Assembly: GCA_024402665.1 (NCBI GenBank)
Contig: JAKSTI010000016.1
Coordinates: 1-49,257, forward strand
Reading direction: 5' to 3'
Source of the DNA: Treponema sp.
GTDB lineage: Bacteria; Spirochaetota; Spirochaetia; Treponematales; Treponemataceae
Length of the DNA: 49,257 bases
The notes beneath the pieces were generated by a model. That model did not search any database. It saw nothing but the letters and a program-made list of their open reading frames with translations, and was not told where the DNA came from. Below, piece by piece: positions 23,225 through 32,207 of this stretch. The position numbers were made by a program, and so were the translations under genes. Position 1 is the stretch's first letter. Every line of letters starts with the position of its first letter.

Positions 23225-23934
23225 TGAAGCGGGAACCAAAAATTTCCAGTCTAATAGACAAAGCTGTTTTTGATTATAATCTCATTGAAAAAGGCGACCG
23301 GATTCTCATTGGTGCTTCTGGAGGTAAAGATTCTACTTTGCTTATTGAATATTTTGCCAACAGAGTAAAAAGACCAGACTGCAATTTTGAATATAAAGCA
23401 TTAAATATTCAGTCAGATTTTGCTCCAGAATTTCCTCCATCATTAAAAACTTATTTTTCAGATTTGCATGTTCCTTTTGAGTCAGTTAACGTTAATATTC
23501 TTGAAAGGGTAAAAGAAAATCAGAAAATGAACTGCTACTGGTGTTCAACTCAACGGCGTACAGAATTATTAAATTACGCTATGGCAAATGGATTTAACAA
23601 AATTGCCCTTGGTCATCATATGGATGATGTGCTTGAAACTTTACTTATGAACATGCTGAACAAAGGTGAACTTTCCACTATGATTCCCAGCCTGAAATAT
23701 GAAAACTATCCTGTTACTGTAATAAGACCATTGTATTATGTTTCTGAATCCCGAATTGTTGATTACGCAAAAGAAAAAGGATTTTACGGCTTTACATGTA
23801 CCTGCAATTATCAGGATAATTCTCAGAGAAAAGCGGCCAGAAAAAAACTTGAAGATTTAACAGATGGGGACTTAATAAAAAAAGAGAAGCTGTTAACTTC
23901 TCTTAAAAATATTAATACAAATTATTTGCCTTAA
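23224..23934 (+). CDS. TtcA-like tRNA 2-thiolation protein (PP-loop ATPase)
   Basis: A 236-residue PP-loop protein. The ATP motif SGGKDST lies near residue 31, and a CYWC motif (CxxC) near residue 101 is followed by further Cys in FTCTCNYQ, the Fe-S ligands expected of the TtcA family that makes 2-thiocytidine at tRNA position 32. It is shorter than E. coli TtcA (~310) but the core is complete. It begins with GTG overlapping the stop of the GH43 gene by one base; GGAGG 7-8 nt upstream lies within the end of that gene. Confidence 0.85.
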   Translation: MKREPKISSLIDKAVFDYNLIEKGDRILIGASGGKDSTLLIEYFANRVKRPDCNFEYKALNIQSDFAPEFPPSLKTYFSDLHVPFESVNVNILERVKENQKMNCYWCSTQRRTELLNYAMANGFNKIALGHHMDDVLETLLMNMLNKGELSTMIPSLKYENYPVTVIRPLYYVSESRIVDYAKEKGFYGFTCTCNYQDNSQRKAARKKLEDLTDGDLIKKEKLLTSLKNINTNYLP

Positions 23935-23945
23935 AATAAACCAGA

Positions 23946-24839
23946 TTAATCTTCAAACCAGTAAGAAGAAACCGGATTGTATCCCTGTGCTTTAAGAACT
24001 TTTACTGCATCGTTGTAACCGTAATTCATTAATAATTCAATTCTATTTGCAGTAAAGTTTGTTGTTCCTTCAAGAATGTTTCCCAGTTCAATAGACGGAA
24101 TGATTTTTATAAGTTTATAGTCATCATAATCAATTTCTCTATAAACTCTTTCCGGATTTTTTTCAAGATAAACAATTACAATTGTAGAAACGTTGAATCC
24201 GTCTTTGTTATTATTGTTTACAATTGGAGCAAGAGGAACGTTATCTCCACCTGCCTGTTCAAATCCACCGTCGTAGTATTCATAACCATCTGCCAGTTTA
24301 ATTGGAGAACAAACTACAGGGAAAGCTGCAGTTGCCAGAAGTTTATTTCTGATTTCTGGAATGCTTTTTTCTTCGTTCAAAACAAAACGGGAAGCATAAG
24401 CGCCAGTTTCAGATTTCATAGTATTCAGAATAGCTTTTGTTAAAAGGAACTGATTTTTTACAGCAGTAACAGTTACTTTTGGATATTTTCGCTGCTGGAG
24501 TTTTACTACAGAAATAGAAGAAATAATTTTGTGTAAACCTGGTTGAGAAATAAGGGCATCTTTTTCTGTTAAACAAGTTGGTACCTGATTTTTCCAGATG
24601 TATTCAACTCTTGGCAATTCAACACAAGAAAAAAGTGCTGCATTTAATCCGCCAACACTGGTTCCAGAAATTGTTGTTGTTCTCTGGGCAATACCATATT
24701 CGTTTAATGCTTTCCAAACACCAACTTCATAAGCACCTTTACCGCCGCCACCAGCTAAAACAAGACCAAATTCCTGAGTAAAGGCAGATGTTGTAAAAAT
24801 AAAAAATGCTGTAACAATAGAAATAATCAGTTTTCTCAT
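23946..24839 (-). CDS. Patatin-like phospholipase, exported
   Basis: A 297-residue protein with an N-terminal signal peptide ending near TSAFTQ. Patatin motifs are complete: the oxyanion glycine loop LAGGGGKGAYEVG, the nucleophile Ser in GTSVGG, and the catalytic Asp in YDGGFEQ. It should hydrolyse acyl esters of lipids in the periplasm or at the outer membrane. Its start overlaps the stop of the lipoprotein gene upstream by 4 bp (ATGA), so both are coupled. Confidence 0.9.
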   Translation of the reverse strand: MRKLIISIVTAFFIFTTSAFTQEFGLVLAGGGGKGAYEVGVWKALNEYGIAQRTTTISGTSVGGLNAALFSCVELPRVEYIWKNQVPTCLTEKDALISQPGLHKIISSISVVKLQQRKYPKVTVTAVKNQFLLTKAILNTMKSETGAYASRFVLNEEKSIPEIRNKLLATAAFPVVCSPIKLADGYEYYDGGFEQAGGDNVPLAPIVNNNNKDGFNVSTIVIVYLEKNPERVYREIDYDDYKLIKIIPSIELGNILEGTTNFTANRIELLMNYGYNDAVKVLKAQGYNPVSSYWFED

Positions 24840-25477
24840 TTTGATTCCACCTCTTTATTGTTGATGTAGTAGCGTAATTCTGTAGATTCGTTTTTGAATA
24901 AATTTGAGTAAAATCTAAAAACCCCAGACTCTCTAAGATATTTTCCATCAGGAGATTTTTTGAAAATAAGAAGGTTTTTTTCAAGAATTGTTTCTGGAAT
25001 TAAATATTCAACGTTACTTTCAAAATGACCATCGTAATCATTTCTGATTTCAACACAGCGAACCTTTACACCTTTCTGAGTTCCGTTTGAATCGGCAATA
25101 GGGTAGCGGACTCCATAAATCTCTGCAATAGCCGCGAATCGTTTCTGCCACACATCTTTTAATGAAACGTGTTTTGAAAGAGCATATTTTACCCATTGTG
25201 CCGAATCATTTGTTGTATTAAAACGAATCAACATATAATCAGTTTTATCTGCAGTAAAAGGAAAAATAATTGTTTTGTCTTCACTAATCCAGGTGCCTTT
25301 CAATTCATCAAGGTATGTAATATTCTGCCAGTCAATTTTTTCCATGGCATCTTTGTCATCCATAGGGATAATTTCATCAGAAGCACATCCAGTCATCCCA
25401 ATAACAAAAGCTGGAACTGCTGCCAAAAGAATAAATTTCTTAAGGCTTTTCAAAATAAACTTTTTACAAAATTTCAT
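24836..25477 (-). CDS. Putative lipoprotein of unknown function
   Basis: A 213-residue exported lipoprotein: a strongly basic N-terminus, a hydrophobic core and the lipobox MTGC near residue 31. The mature part contains a lipocalin-like opening (LDELKGTWISEDKTIIFPF) that may be a small beta-barrel, but I cannot assign a family. It is translationally coupled to the patatin-like phospholipase that follows it, so a role in handling its lipid substrate or product is possible (inference). GAGGT precedes the ATG. Confidence 0.7.
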   Translation of the reverse strand: MKFCKKFILKSLKKFILLAAVPAFVIGMTGCASDEIIPMDDKDAMEKIDWQNITYLDELKGTWISEDKTIIFPFTADKTDYMLIRFNTTNDSAQWVKYALSKHVSLKDVWQKRFAAIAEIYGVRYPIADSNGTQKGVKVRCVEIRNDYDGHFESNVEYLIPETILEKNLLIFKKSPDGKYLRESGVFRFYSNLFKNESTELRYYINNKEVESK

Positions 25478-25504
25478 TCATACCTCAATTTAATTCACAA
25501 TTAA

Positions 25505-26968
25505 TTATTTGATATTTTCTTCAATGAATTTTAATTTCAAATCTTTTAAGTCTTCTGTAATAGAAACCTTGTAGATATGAGGATTCAAAATTCGTTTGTA
25601 TGATTCGTCAAAAGTTTCTAACTGACTCTGCATATTCTTTCTGCTAAGTTTCAACTGTTCTGCATCAGGAATGCGAGGTGTAATTCTCTGTCCATTTTCA
25701 ATGCGTTTTTTTAATAAAGGTTCAATCTTAGCAGCATTGAATGTAAACTGTCTGTAATCTACCATAGGATGATAGAATCTATATTCCTTGTTTGTTTCAA
25801 GAACTTCATTTTCAAGTGCAAGAATATCTGCACAAGCCATTCCGTTTGAATCATAAAGGCGGAATACATTCTTAATTCCAGGGTTTGTTGTTTTTGCAGG
25901 ATTATCGCTGAACTTCATTGCTGGAATCATGCTGTCAGTTTCTTTATCATGACGAGCCGCTAATTTATAAACACCAGTAAAGGATGATTCGTTACCACCT
26001 GTTACCATATGAGTTCCAACACCCCAGCTGTTAATTGGAGCTCCTCCTGCTACAAGAGTTGTAATAATTTCTTCAGTCAATTCATTAGATACAGAAATCT
26101 TTGCCTGAGGATAACCGGCTCTATCAAGTTCCTTACGAACTTCTCTTGTAAGATAAGAAATATCTCCAGAATCAAGACGAACACCAAAGTTGTATCCTTT
26201 TTCTACAAGTTCGCCCCCTGCAATAATTGCATTTTTAATACCAGATTTCAAAGTATCATAAGTATCAATAAGGAAAACAGAATTTTCAGGATAGATTTTT
26301 GCATATTCTCTGAAAGCTTCAAGTTCAGATGCGTGTGACATAATCCATGAATGAGCCATTGTTCCCATAACAGGAATTCCATAAAGTTTTCCTGCCAGTG
26401 TATTTGAAGTACCTGCGGCACCTCCAATGTAAGCAGCGCGGGTAGCACTCATAGCACCATCCTGTCCCTGGGCACGTCTTAATCCAAATTCCATAATAGG
26501 AGCTTTTTTGCTGGCAATCCAGATTCTGGCTGTTTTTGTAGCAATAAGGCTCTGGAAGTTCACAATATTCAAAACAAGACCTTCAAGGATCTGTGCTTCA
26601 ATCAAATTTGCATGAATACGAACTAAAGGTTCCTGTGGGAAAATAACAGTTCCTTCGTCCATTGTGTATAAATCACCGGTAAATTTAAAATCACGGAGAT
26701 AATCAAGGAAGCCCTTATCAAAAATTTTCTGACTTTCAAGATATTTGATATCTTCTTCGCTGAATCTGAAAGATGTAATTGCATCCATCAAAACTTCATT
26801 TCCGGCAAGAACAGAGAAGCCTCCATTAAATGGATTTTTTCTGAAAAACATATCAAAAACAACTTTCTGATTCATGTTTGCTTTCCAGTAGCCCTGTGCC
26901 ATTGTTAATTCATAAAAGTCTGTGAATAATGCACTGTTGATTGTGCTTTTTTCAATAATTTCGCTCAT
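25505..26968 (-). CDS. pncB: Nicotinate phosphoribosyltransferase
   Basis: A 487-residue cytosolic enzyme that makes nicotinate mononucleotide from nicotinate and PRPP in NAD salvage. Family segments are ALFTDFYELTMAQGYW at the N-terminus, the region around FGLRRAQG and AHSWIMSH (with the His that is phosphorylated in this family), GVRLDSGDISYLT, and the phosphate-binding GVGTHMVTGG. Length is normal for the bacterial class. A GGATATAG stretch before the ATG is a weak ribosome site. Confidence 0.94.
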   Translation of the reverse strand: MSEIIEKSTINSALFTDFYELTMAQGYWKANMNQKVVFDMFFRKNPFNGGFSVLAGNEVLMDAITSFRFSEEDIKYLESQKIFDKGFLDYLRDFKFTGDLYTMDEGTVIFPQEPLVRIHANLIEAQILEGLVLNIVNFQSLIATKTARIWIASKKAPIMEFGLRRAQGQDGAMSATRAAYIGGAAGTSNTLAGKLYGIPVMGTMAHSWIMSHASELEAFREYAKIYPENSVFLIDTYDTLKSGIKNAIIAGGELVEKGYNFGVRLDSGDISYLTREVRKELDRAGYPQAKISVSNELTEEIITTLVAGGAPINSWGVGTHMVTGGNESSFTGVYKLAARHDKETDSMIPAMKFSDNPAKTTNPGIKNVFRLYDSNGMACADILALENEVLETNKEYRFYHPMVDYRQFTFNAAKIEPLLKKRIENGQRITPRIPDAEQLKLSRKNMQSQLETFDESYKRILNPHIYKVSITEDLKDLKLKFIEENIK

Positions 26969-26993
26969 ATCTATATCCTAATTAATTAAGATT

Positions 26994-27857
26994 CTATTTT
27001 AGAAAATCTGCAACTGAAACATTTGTTTCTGAAGAAGCAGCTGCATCCGGATTATGTGGTCTTTTTGCATATTTATAAGTGTATCTTGCACCAAAATAGC
27101 GGCCAACAAAACGACTTGCAAAAGCAGAGAACTTCCATTTGCCTCTGTATAAAGAAATTTTCTTTCCCTTATATGCTCTTTTAATACACTGTGCAACAAC
27201 TTTTTCAGGACCAATGCCGCCTTTTACTTCTTTTCTTGCACCATTTGATGCAACATTTGCAAATTCTGTGCTGACACTTCCAGGACACAATGCGTGAACT
27301 TTAATTCCTTTATCTTTTAATTCTGCCGCCAGTGCAATTGAGAAACTTAATACATAAGATTTTGAAGCCGCATAAACTGCAAAATTTCCTAAAGGAAGGA
27401 ATGCCGCAAGACTTGCTGTGTTGATGATAACTGAATCTTTTGTCATAAATGGAACTGCAATTCCGCATAAACCTGTAAGTGTAGTGCAGTTAAGTTCAAT
27501 CATTTCCATTTCGCGGGTAACAGAAGTTTCTGTAAAAGGTCCGTAAGTTCCAAAGCCTGCATTATTTATTAAAAGTTTAATATTAATTCCGCTTTCAACA
27601 TTATTTAATTTTTCGTTTTCTTCCTGCAATAATTTCTGGAAATTAAGAACAGCATCTTTCCCGCTGATATCCATAGGAATTGGTCTTACAATGTTAAAAT
27701 TTCCCTGTTCATTAATCTCTTTTGCAAGTGCTTCAAGGTTTTCTTTTCTTCGTGCAATAATCCAGATTTCATCAAAATCTTTTCTTTTAGAAATCTGTTT
27801 TGTAAATTCCTTGCCAAGTCCTGAACTTGCCCCTGTAATAATTGCAATATCTTTCAT
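26994..27857 (-). CDS. SDR family NAD(P)-dependent oxidoreductase
   Basis: A 287-residue classical SDR of the DltE/YqjQ kind. It has TGASSGLG at residues 8-15, an arginine pair after strand 2 (IARRKEN) typical of NADP preference, NNAGFG, the catalytic Ser in NTASLAAF and YAASK for Tyr-Lys. The C-terminal ~50 residues extend beyond the core and are basic (YTYKYAKRP). It may act on lipid-type ketones. The start lies 8 nt after a TATACT box and divergently from the GH3 lipoprotein; there is no ribosome site. Confidence 0.88.
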   Translation of the reverse strand: MKDIAIITGASSGLGKEFTKQISKRKDFDEIWIIARRKENLEALAKEINEQGNFNIVRPIPMDISGKDAVLNFQKLLQEENEKLNNVESGINIKLLINNAGFGTYGPFTETSVTREMEMIELNCTTLTGLCGIAVPFMTKDSVIINTASLAAFLPLGNFAVYAASKSYVLSFSIALAAELKDKGIKVHALCPGSVSTEFANVASNGARKEVKGGIGPEKVVAQCIKRAYKGKKISLYRGKWKFSAFASRFVGRYFGARYTYKYAKRPHNPDAAASSETNVSVADFLK

Positions 27858-27906
27858 AATATTTAAGTATATCAGTTTTGTTGTTTCAATGCTATTATTT
27901 TTTTGC

Positions 27907-27912
27907 TATAAT
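27907..27912 (+). promoter_or_regulatory. -10 element (TATAAT) for a leaderless GH3 transcript
   Basis: Perfect TATAAT followed by six bases and then the ATG at 27919. It decides the start of the GH3 gene, whose frame is open further upstream. Confidence 0.6.
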
Positions 27913-27918
27913 AGATAT

Positions 27919-29262
27919 ATGTTGAATTATAAAAAATCTGGTTTTGGAAATCTGTGTACTTTTTTTGTTCTGGTTATTCTTACAGCCAGTCAGATTTCCT
28001 GTAAAATAAAAAACGATCCTGTTGCTGATGCTAAAGAAAAACGCCTTCACGAAAATGCAATGGCAATTCATGAATATACACTGAATGTTGCAAAAGAAAA
28101 AAAAACAGCCTATGAAAATTTTATGAACCAGCTTTCTTTTGAAGAAAAAGTGTTCCAGCTATTTATTGAAAATCTTGATGGAAAATCAGTCTTTCATCCT
28201 AAAGAATCAATAGAAGTAAACGGCAAAAAAATCGATGTAATTCCAGGCGGCTATTTGTTTTTTGCATTTAATCTGGCAGAAGATCCACAGGGAATTATTT
28301 CTTTTACAAATTCAATCCAGAATTATTGTATTGATAACAGTTATGTAAGACCTTTTCTTGCAATTGATCATGAAGGTGGACCTGTAAATCGTCTTAGAAA
28401 TATAAATGCGCCTCTTCCATCCTGCGAAGTTATTGGTAAATCATATACTTTAGAGGAAGCTAGTCGCATTTATGAATATCAGGCTTTGCAGATGCAGAAT
28501 CTTGGTTTTACAATGAATCTTGCACCAGTTGTAGAAGTCTGTTCTGATGATAATAAGGATTTTCTTTCAGGACGCAGTTTTGGAGATGCAAAAGCCACTC
28601 TGGTATATTCAACAGTATGTGTTCGTGCTTATGAAGATAACGGTGTTTCTACTGTATTAAAACATTTCCCTGGAAATACAAACACAGATCCTCATTCCGG
28701 TTTGCCAGAAATTAAATTGTCTGAAGAAGAAATCAGAAAAACTCTTGAACCATTCATTGAAGTATTAAAAGAAAAACCTGCCGCAGTTTTAATGTCTCAT
28801 GCCATTGTTGAATCTGTGGATCCTAAAACTCCATCCTGCCTTTCTGAAAAATGGGTAACTGATATTTTAAGAAACGAACTTAATTTTCAGGGTGTAATTT
28901 TCTCTGATGATATTTTTATGGCTGCTTTGAAAAATAACGGATTCACTACAGATAAAGCAGTTGTTATGGCAATTGAAGCTGGAATTGATTGTATTATGAT
29001 TTCTGGGAAAGAGATTGCTGTTCCTGTAAAAGTGCTTCTTGAAAAAGCCGAAAAAGATGCTGCCTTCAAAAATAAACTGGAAGTTGCGGCAAAAAGAATT
29101 ATTGATTACAAAATTGAAACTGGATTGCTTGCCTATGTTCCCCATAAAGACGGAACTTATACAATAGAAAATGCCGGTTTGAAAAAAACTCCACAGCAGC
29201 AGCTTGAACAGTTCAATCTTGCTAAAAAATTAAATAATGAAGAATACAAACGGGGGATGTAA
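27919..29262 (+). CDS. Glycoside hydrolase family 3 lipoprotein (beta-N-acetylhexosaminidase-like)
   Basis: The frame is open from 27691, but that would put 76 residues before the signal peptide and run through the divergent gene's promoter. The ATG at 27919 gives a lipoprotein signal with lipobox QISC and lies 6 nt after a TATAAT. The 447-residue product carries a one-domain GH3 fold: AIDHEGGPVNRL, KHFPGNTNTDPHSGLP with the His-Asp-Ser pattern of NagZ-type enzymes, and FSDDIFMAAL with the nucleophile Asp. NagZ-like enzymes release N-acetylglucosamine from peptidoglycan or chitin fragments; this one would act in the periplasm or on the surface. Confidence 0.87.
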   Translation: MLNYKKSGFGNLCTFFVLVILTASQISCKIKNDPVADAKEKRLHENAMAIHEYTLNVAKEKKTAYENFMNQLSFEEKVFQLFIENLDGKSVFHPKESIEVNGKKIDVIPGGYLFFAFNLAEDPQGIISFTNSIQNYCIDNSYVRPFLAIDHEGGPVNRLRNINAPLPSCEVIGKSYTLEEASRIYEYQALQMQNLGFTMNLAPVVEVCSDDNKDFLSGRSFGDAKATLVYSTVCVRAYEDNGVSTVLKHFPGNTNTDPHSGLPEIKLSEEEIRKTLEPFIEVLKEKPAAVLMSHAIVESVDPKTPSCLSEKWVTDILRNELNFQGVIFSDDIFMAALKNNGFTTDKAVVMAIEAGIDCIMISGKEIAVPVKVLLEKAEKDAAFKNKLEVAAKRIIDYKIETGLLAYVPHKDGTYTIENAGLKKTPQQQLEQFNLAKKLNNEEYKRGM

Positions 29263-29265
29263 CTG

Positions 29266-30117
29266 GTGAAAAAAAAGGACCAGACACTTAGAGGCGCAGA
29301 AGGTTTTAATGATTATTATTCTCAGATTTACGGCGACCGCTGGGATAAAATAAAGGCAGCTTTTGTTGAAGAAAATCAAAGTGTTGAATTCAAACATCCT
29401 GCTGCAGAAAAATCTTACTTTCTTGATTCCGCCAGTGTTTTTGCAGCTCTCAATCTTCCTGTAAAAGGCGCCCAAGCGATTCTTGATTTATGTGCCGCTC
29501 CTGGTGGTAAAACATTGATTTTAGCTTCAAGAATGGATTCAGACGCACGGCTTTCTGCAAATGAACGTTCCTCTGACAGAAAATTCCGCCTGGATACAGT
29601 AGTAAAGACTTGTCTTCCAGAAGAAATTAATTCTAGAATTACAGTTTCCTGCAGCGATGGTTCTTTGTGGTGTACCCGTCAGACTGAATGTTTTGACAGA
29701 ATCTTACTTGATGCACCTTGTTCTTCAGAACGTCACGTTTTCCAGAATCCAAAATATTTAAATGAATGGTCAAAATCAAGAATAAAAACTGTTTCTATGG
29801 AACAATGGGCGTTACTTTCTTCCGCTTACAGACTTTTAACTATAGATGGAATTATGGTTTATTCAACCTGCGCACTTGCTCCTGATGAAAACGACAGGAT
29901 GATTGAAAAACTATATAAGAAATTCAATAAGGATGGCGATTCTTTTGAACTTTTACCATCATCCGTTGACATTACAGAAATCAAAGATTATGTGAAAATG
30001 ACTTGTCCTTCTTTTGAAAAAACAGAGTATGGTTATTCAATTATGCCTGATGTTCAGAACGGGGCAGGGCCAATATATTTTTCAATAATTCATAAAAAAA
30101 AGTCCGTAATCTCTTGA
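29266..30117 (+). CDS. RsmB/NSUN-family RNA (cytosine-5) methyltransferase
   Basis: A 283-residue SAM-dependent methyltransferase. SAM motif I is LDLCAAPGGKT (near residue 69). The two catalytic cysteines of the family are present in LDAPCSSE and in VYSTCALAP. It lacks the NusB-like and PUA domains of longer relatives, so it is a catalytic-core form, and RNA target choice is unknown. It starts with GTG four bases after the stop of the GH3 gene, with GGGGGA upstream. Confidence 0.87.
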   Translation: MKKKDQTLRGAEGFNDYYSQIYGDRWDKIKAAFVEENQSVEFKHPAAEKSYFLDSASVFAALNLPVKGAQAILDLCAAPGGKTLILASRMDSDARLSANERSSDRKFRLDTVVKTCLPEEINSRITVSCSDGSLWCTRQTECFDRILLDAPCSSERHVFQNPKYLNEWSKSRIKTVSMEQWALLSSAYRLLTIDGIMVYSTCALAPDENDRMIEKLYKKFNKDGDSFELLPSSVDITEIKDYVKMTCPSFEKTEYGYSIMPDVQNGAGPIYFSIIHKKKSVIS

Positions 30118-30141
30118 TTTTTTGTGTAAGTATAGGATAAT
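30114..30141 (+). promoter_or_regulatory. Promoter of the GAF-HD-GYP gene
   Basis: TTGATT (30114-30119) and GATAAT (30136-30141) with a 16-bp spacer; the leader of about 28 nt contains AAGGA before the ATG. Confidence 0.5.
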
Positions 30142-30175
30142 TTTATAGGCGCAATATTCATTTAAGGAAAATCTA

Positions 30176-31417
30176 ATGGCAAAACAGAACGAAGATAAGC
30201 TTCAGAAGATTATTGAAATTGAAAAGCAGTTAGGTGAAATTCAGGACGTTGATGTCCTTCTTGAAAGAATTTTAACTGAAACAAGACATATTGTTAATGC
30301 AGATGCGGGTTCAATTTATGTTGCCGAAGGGGATCGTTTAAAGATTAAATATGGTCAGAATGATACTCATCTTAGAGAACTTGCTCCTGGTGAAAAACTT
30401 CCTTATACAGTTTTTACATTCCCTATGAATGAAAAGCAGATTTGTGGTTATGTTGGATTAACAGGCAAACCTTTGAATATTGAAGATTGTTATCAGATTC
30501 CTGAAGACAAACCTTATAAGTTCAACAAAAACACAGATATTACAACCGATTATAGAACAAAATCTATGTATACATTGCCTCTTAAAATGGCTAATGGAAA
30601 ACTTCTTGGTGTTTTGCAGATTATTAATGCTAAAGACGAAGAAGGCAATGTAATCTCTTTTAATGAAGAAGCAGAACTTTTGATTTCTCATTTTGCAGCC
30701 AGCGCAGTTCAGGCACTTCAGCACGCATATCTTACAAGTAACATGGTAAAACGTATGCTTAAGATGGCTGAATTCAGAGATCCAAAAGAAACATACCCTC
30801 ATGTAGAAAGAGTTTCTTCTTATTCCCTTGAAATTTATGATAGATGGGCATTTAATCACAATGTTCCTTCTGAAGAAATGCATAAATACAGAGATGTATT
30901 AAAAATTGCTGCAAAATTCCATGATGTTGGTAAAGTTGGTATTTCAGATATTATTCTTAAAAAGGCCTTCCCTCGCTTTACTGAAGAAGAAAGAAATATT
31001 ATGAAAGGTCACACTTGTATTGGTGCCCAGCTTTTTGATCCTCCAGAAAGTATGCTTGATGTAATGTCTCAGGAAATTGCATTGCATCATCATGACAGAT
31101 GGGATGGTGGTGAATCTGGTTACCCTGGAAATATCCGCCTTGATCAGTTCTCATTAAAAGATGGTGTTGTGCCTCAGGTAGAACCATTGTCTGGAACAGA
31201 TATTCCTCTTTCTGCAAGAATTGTTGCTGTTGCCGATGTTTATGATGCTTTAAGTCACAAACGCTGTTATAAGCAGTCATGGTCAATTGAAGATTCTTTT
31301 GCTGAGATTCAGAATTCTGCAGGAACTCATTTTGATCCTGAAATTGTACTTGCGTTTATGCAGGTAAAAGACAGAATTTGTTCTATTCAGATGGCTTATC
31401 CTGACGAAGAAGAATAG
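30176..31417 (+). CDS. GAF domain/HD-GYP c-di-GMP phosphodiesterase
   Basis: A 413-residue soluble protein. Residues ~20-185 form a GAF domain (ILTETRHIVNADAGSIYV; LLGVLQIINAKD). The HD-GYP domain follows, with HVERVSSYS, FHDVGKVG near residue 247, and HHHDRWDGGESGYP near residue 300. Between GYP and the usual IPLSARI segment there is an insertion of about 20 residues (IRLDQFSLKDGVV onwards) compared with standard domains. It should degrade c-di-GMP, controlled by a small ligand at the GAF domain, and would counter the GGDEF protein at 7103-9031. Confidence 0.9.
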   Translation: MAKQNEDKLQKIIEIEKQLGEIQDVDVLLERILTETRHIVNADAGSIYVAEGDRLKIKYGQNDTHLRELAPGEKLPYTVFTFPMNEKQICGYVGLTGKPLNIEDCYQIPEDKPYKFNKNTDITTDYRTKSMYTLPLKMANGKLLGVLQIINAKDEEGNVISFNEEAELLISHFAASAVQALQHAYLTSNMVKRMLKMAEFRDPKETYPHVERVSSYSLEIYDRWAFNHNVPSEEMHKYRDVLKIAAKFHDVGKVGISDIILKKAFPRFTEEERNIMKGHTCIGAQLFDPPESMLDVMSQEIALHHHDRWDGGESGYPGNIRLDQFSLKDGVVPQVEPLSGTDIPLSARIVAVADVYDALSHKRCYKQSWSIEDSFAEIQNSAGTHFDPEIVLAFMQVKDRICSIQMAYPDEEE

Positions 31418-31418
31418 A

Positions 31419-31874
31419 TTATTTTTTAGAAAGCAGCTGGTGAATTACTTTGTCAAAACAGTTTGCAAAAAGACCAAATTTCTTTTTGTCGTATCCTTCG
31501 TGATGATGTTTTACAAGGCCAATCTCTGCCAGTTGCAAATCAAAATCTCTGTTAGAAAGCAATTCCTTTATATTTTCTTTATTAAATACAGTTCCTCTGT
31601 CATTAATTGTACAGATATTTTTGTCCACAAGTCTGTCTGCAAAAACAATGTCTCTTGTTACAACTAAATCATTTTTTTCTGCATTTTCGTATATAAAATT
31701 ATCAGCTGCATCTTTCAGAGAATCAGTAATTATCATTTCAAAAGGAAAATTTTCTGAACATGGAATATTTTTGTTAGCAACAAATTTTACCGGGATAGAA
31801 TATTTTGCTCCCATTTTTACACAATGATTTCTTACTAAAAGAGGGCAGGAATCTGCATCAATCCAGATTGTCAT
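31419..31874 (-). CDS. YaiI/YqxD (DUF188) family protein
   Basis: A 151-residue protein with the family N-terminus IWIDADSCPLLVRN, an acidic DAD cluster, and the later segment VVTRDIVFADRLVDK. The fold is PIN-like, so a nuclease role has been suggested, but function is not established. It is the last gene of the infC operon, 5 bp after zapA. Confidence 0.88.
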   Translation of the reverse strand: MTIWIDADSCPLLVRNHCVKMGAKYSIPVKFVANKNIPCSENFPFEMIITDSLKDAADNFIYENAEKNDLVVTRDIVFADRLVDKNICTINDRGTVFNKENIKELLSNRDFDLQLAEIGLVKHHHEGYDKKKFGLFANCFDKVIHQLLSKK

Positions 31875-31879
31875 GAAAA

Positions 31880-32194
31880 TTAAAGCACCTTATTAATTGA
31901 ATCAATCATTTTTTGAGCACGTTGTTCCATTTCAATATTATCATAATTGTTTTCTAAAGGAATTTTTTGTCCGCTTTGAACAGAAGCAAGATTTGTTTTT
32001 GTCTTGTATAATTCGTCGCAAAGCATAATTCCAGCAAGAATTGACTTTTGAAGTGGAGTTTTTACAGAAGCAACTTTACTTACATCTTCAATTATACGTT
32101 CATAATATCCAAGAAGCTGATCAAGATAAGTGTCGTCTTCACTTGCCTGAACTGTAAATGATGTGCCTAAAAGATTGATGTGCAGTTTTCCCAT
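31880..32194 (-). CDS. zapA: Cell division protein ZapA-like
   Basis: A 104-residue protein with a ZapA N-terminal domain (KLHINLLGTSFTVQAS, then DDTYLDQLLGYYERI) followed by a helical C-terminal part that forms the dimer coiled coil. ZapA bundles FtsZ filaments at mid-cell. The frame extends to a TTG at 32221, but the ATG at 32194 matches the family N-terminus and has AGGT 6-7 nt upstream. It lies 13 bp after the coiled-coil gene, so the two are co-transcribed. Confidence 0.8.
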   Translation of the reverse strand: MGKLHINLLGTSFTVQASEDDTYLDQLLGYYERIIEDVSKVASVKTPLQKSILAGIMLCDELYKTKTNLASVQSGQKIPLENNYDNIEMEQRAQKMIDSINKVL

Positions 32195-32207
32195 GAGAGT
32201 ACCTGCA

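Noticed and set aside
27691..27918. N-terminal extension of the GH3 lipoprotein
   Set aside because: It would place ~76 residues before an evident lipoprotein signal peptide and lie over the divergent SDR gene; the TATAAT six bases before 27919 fixes the later start.
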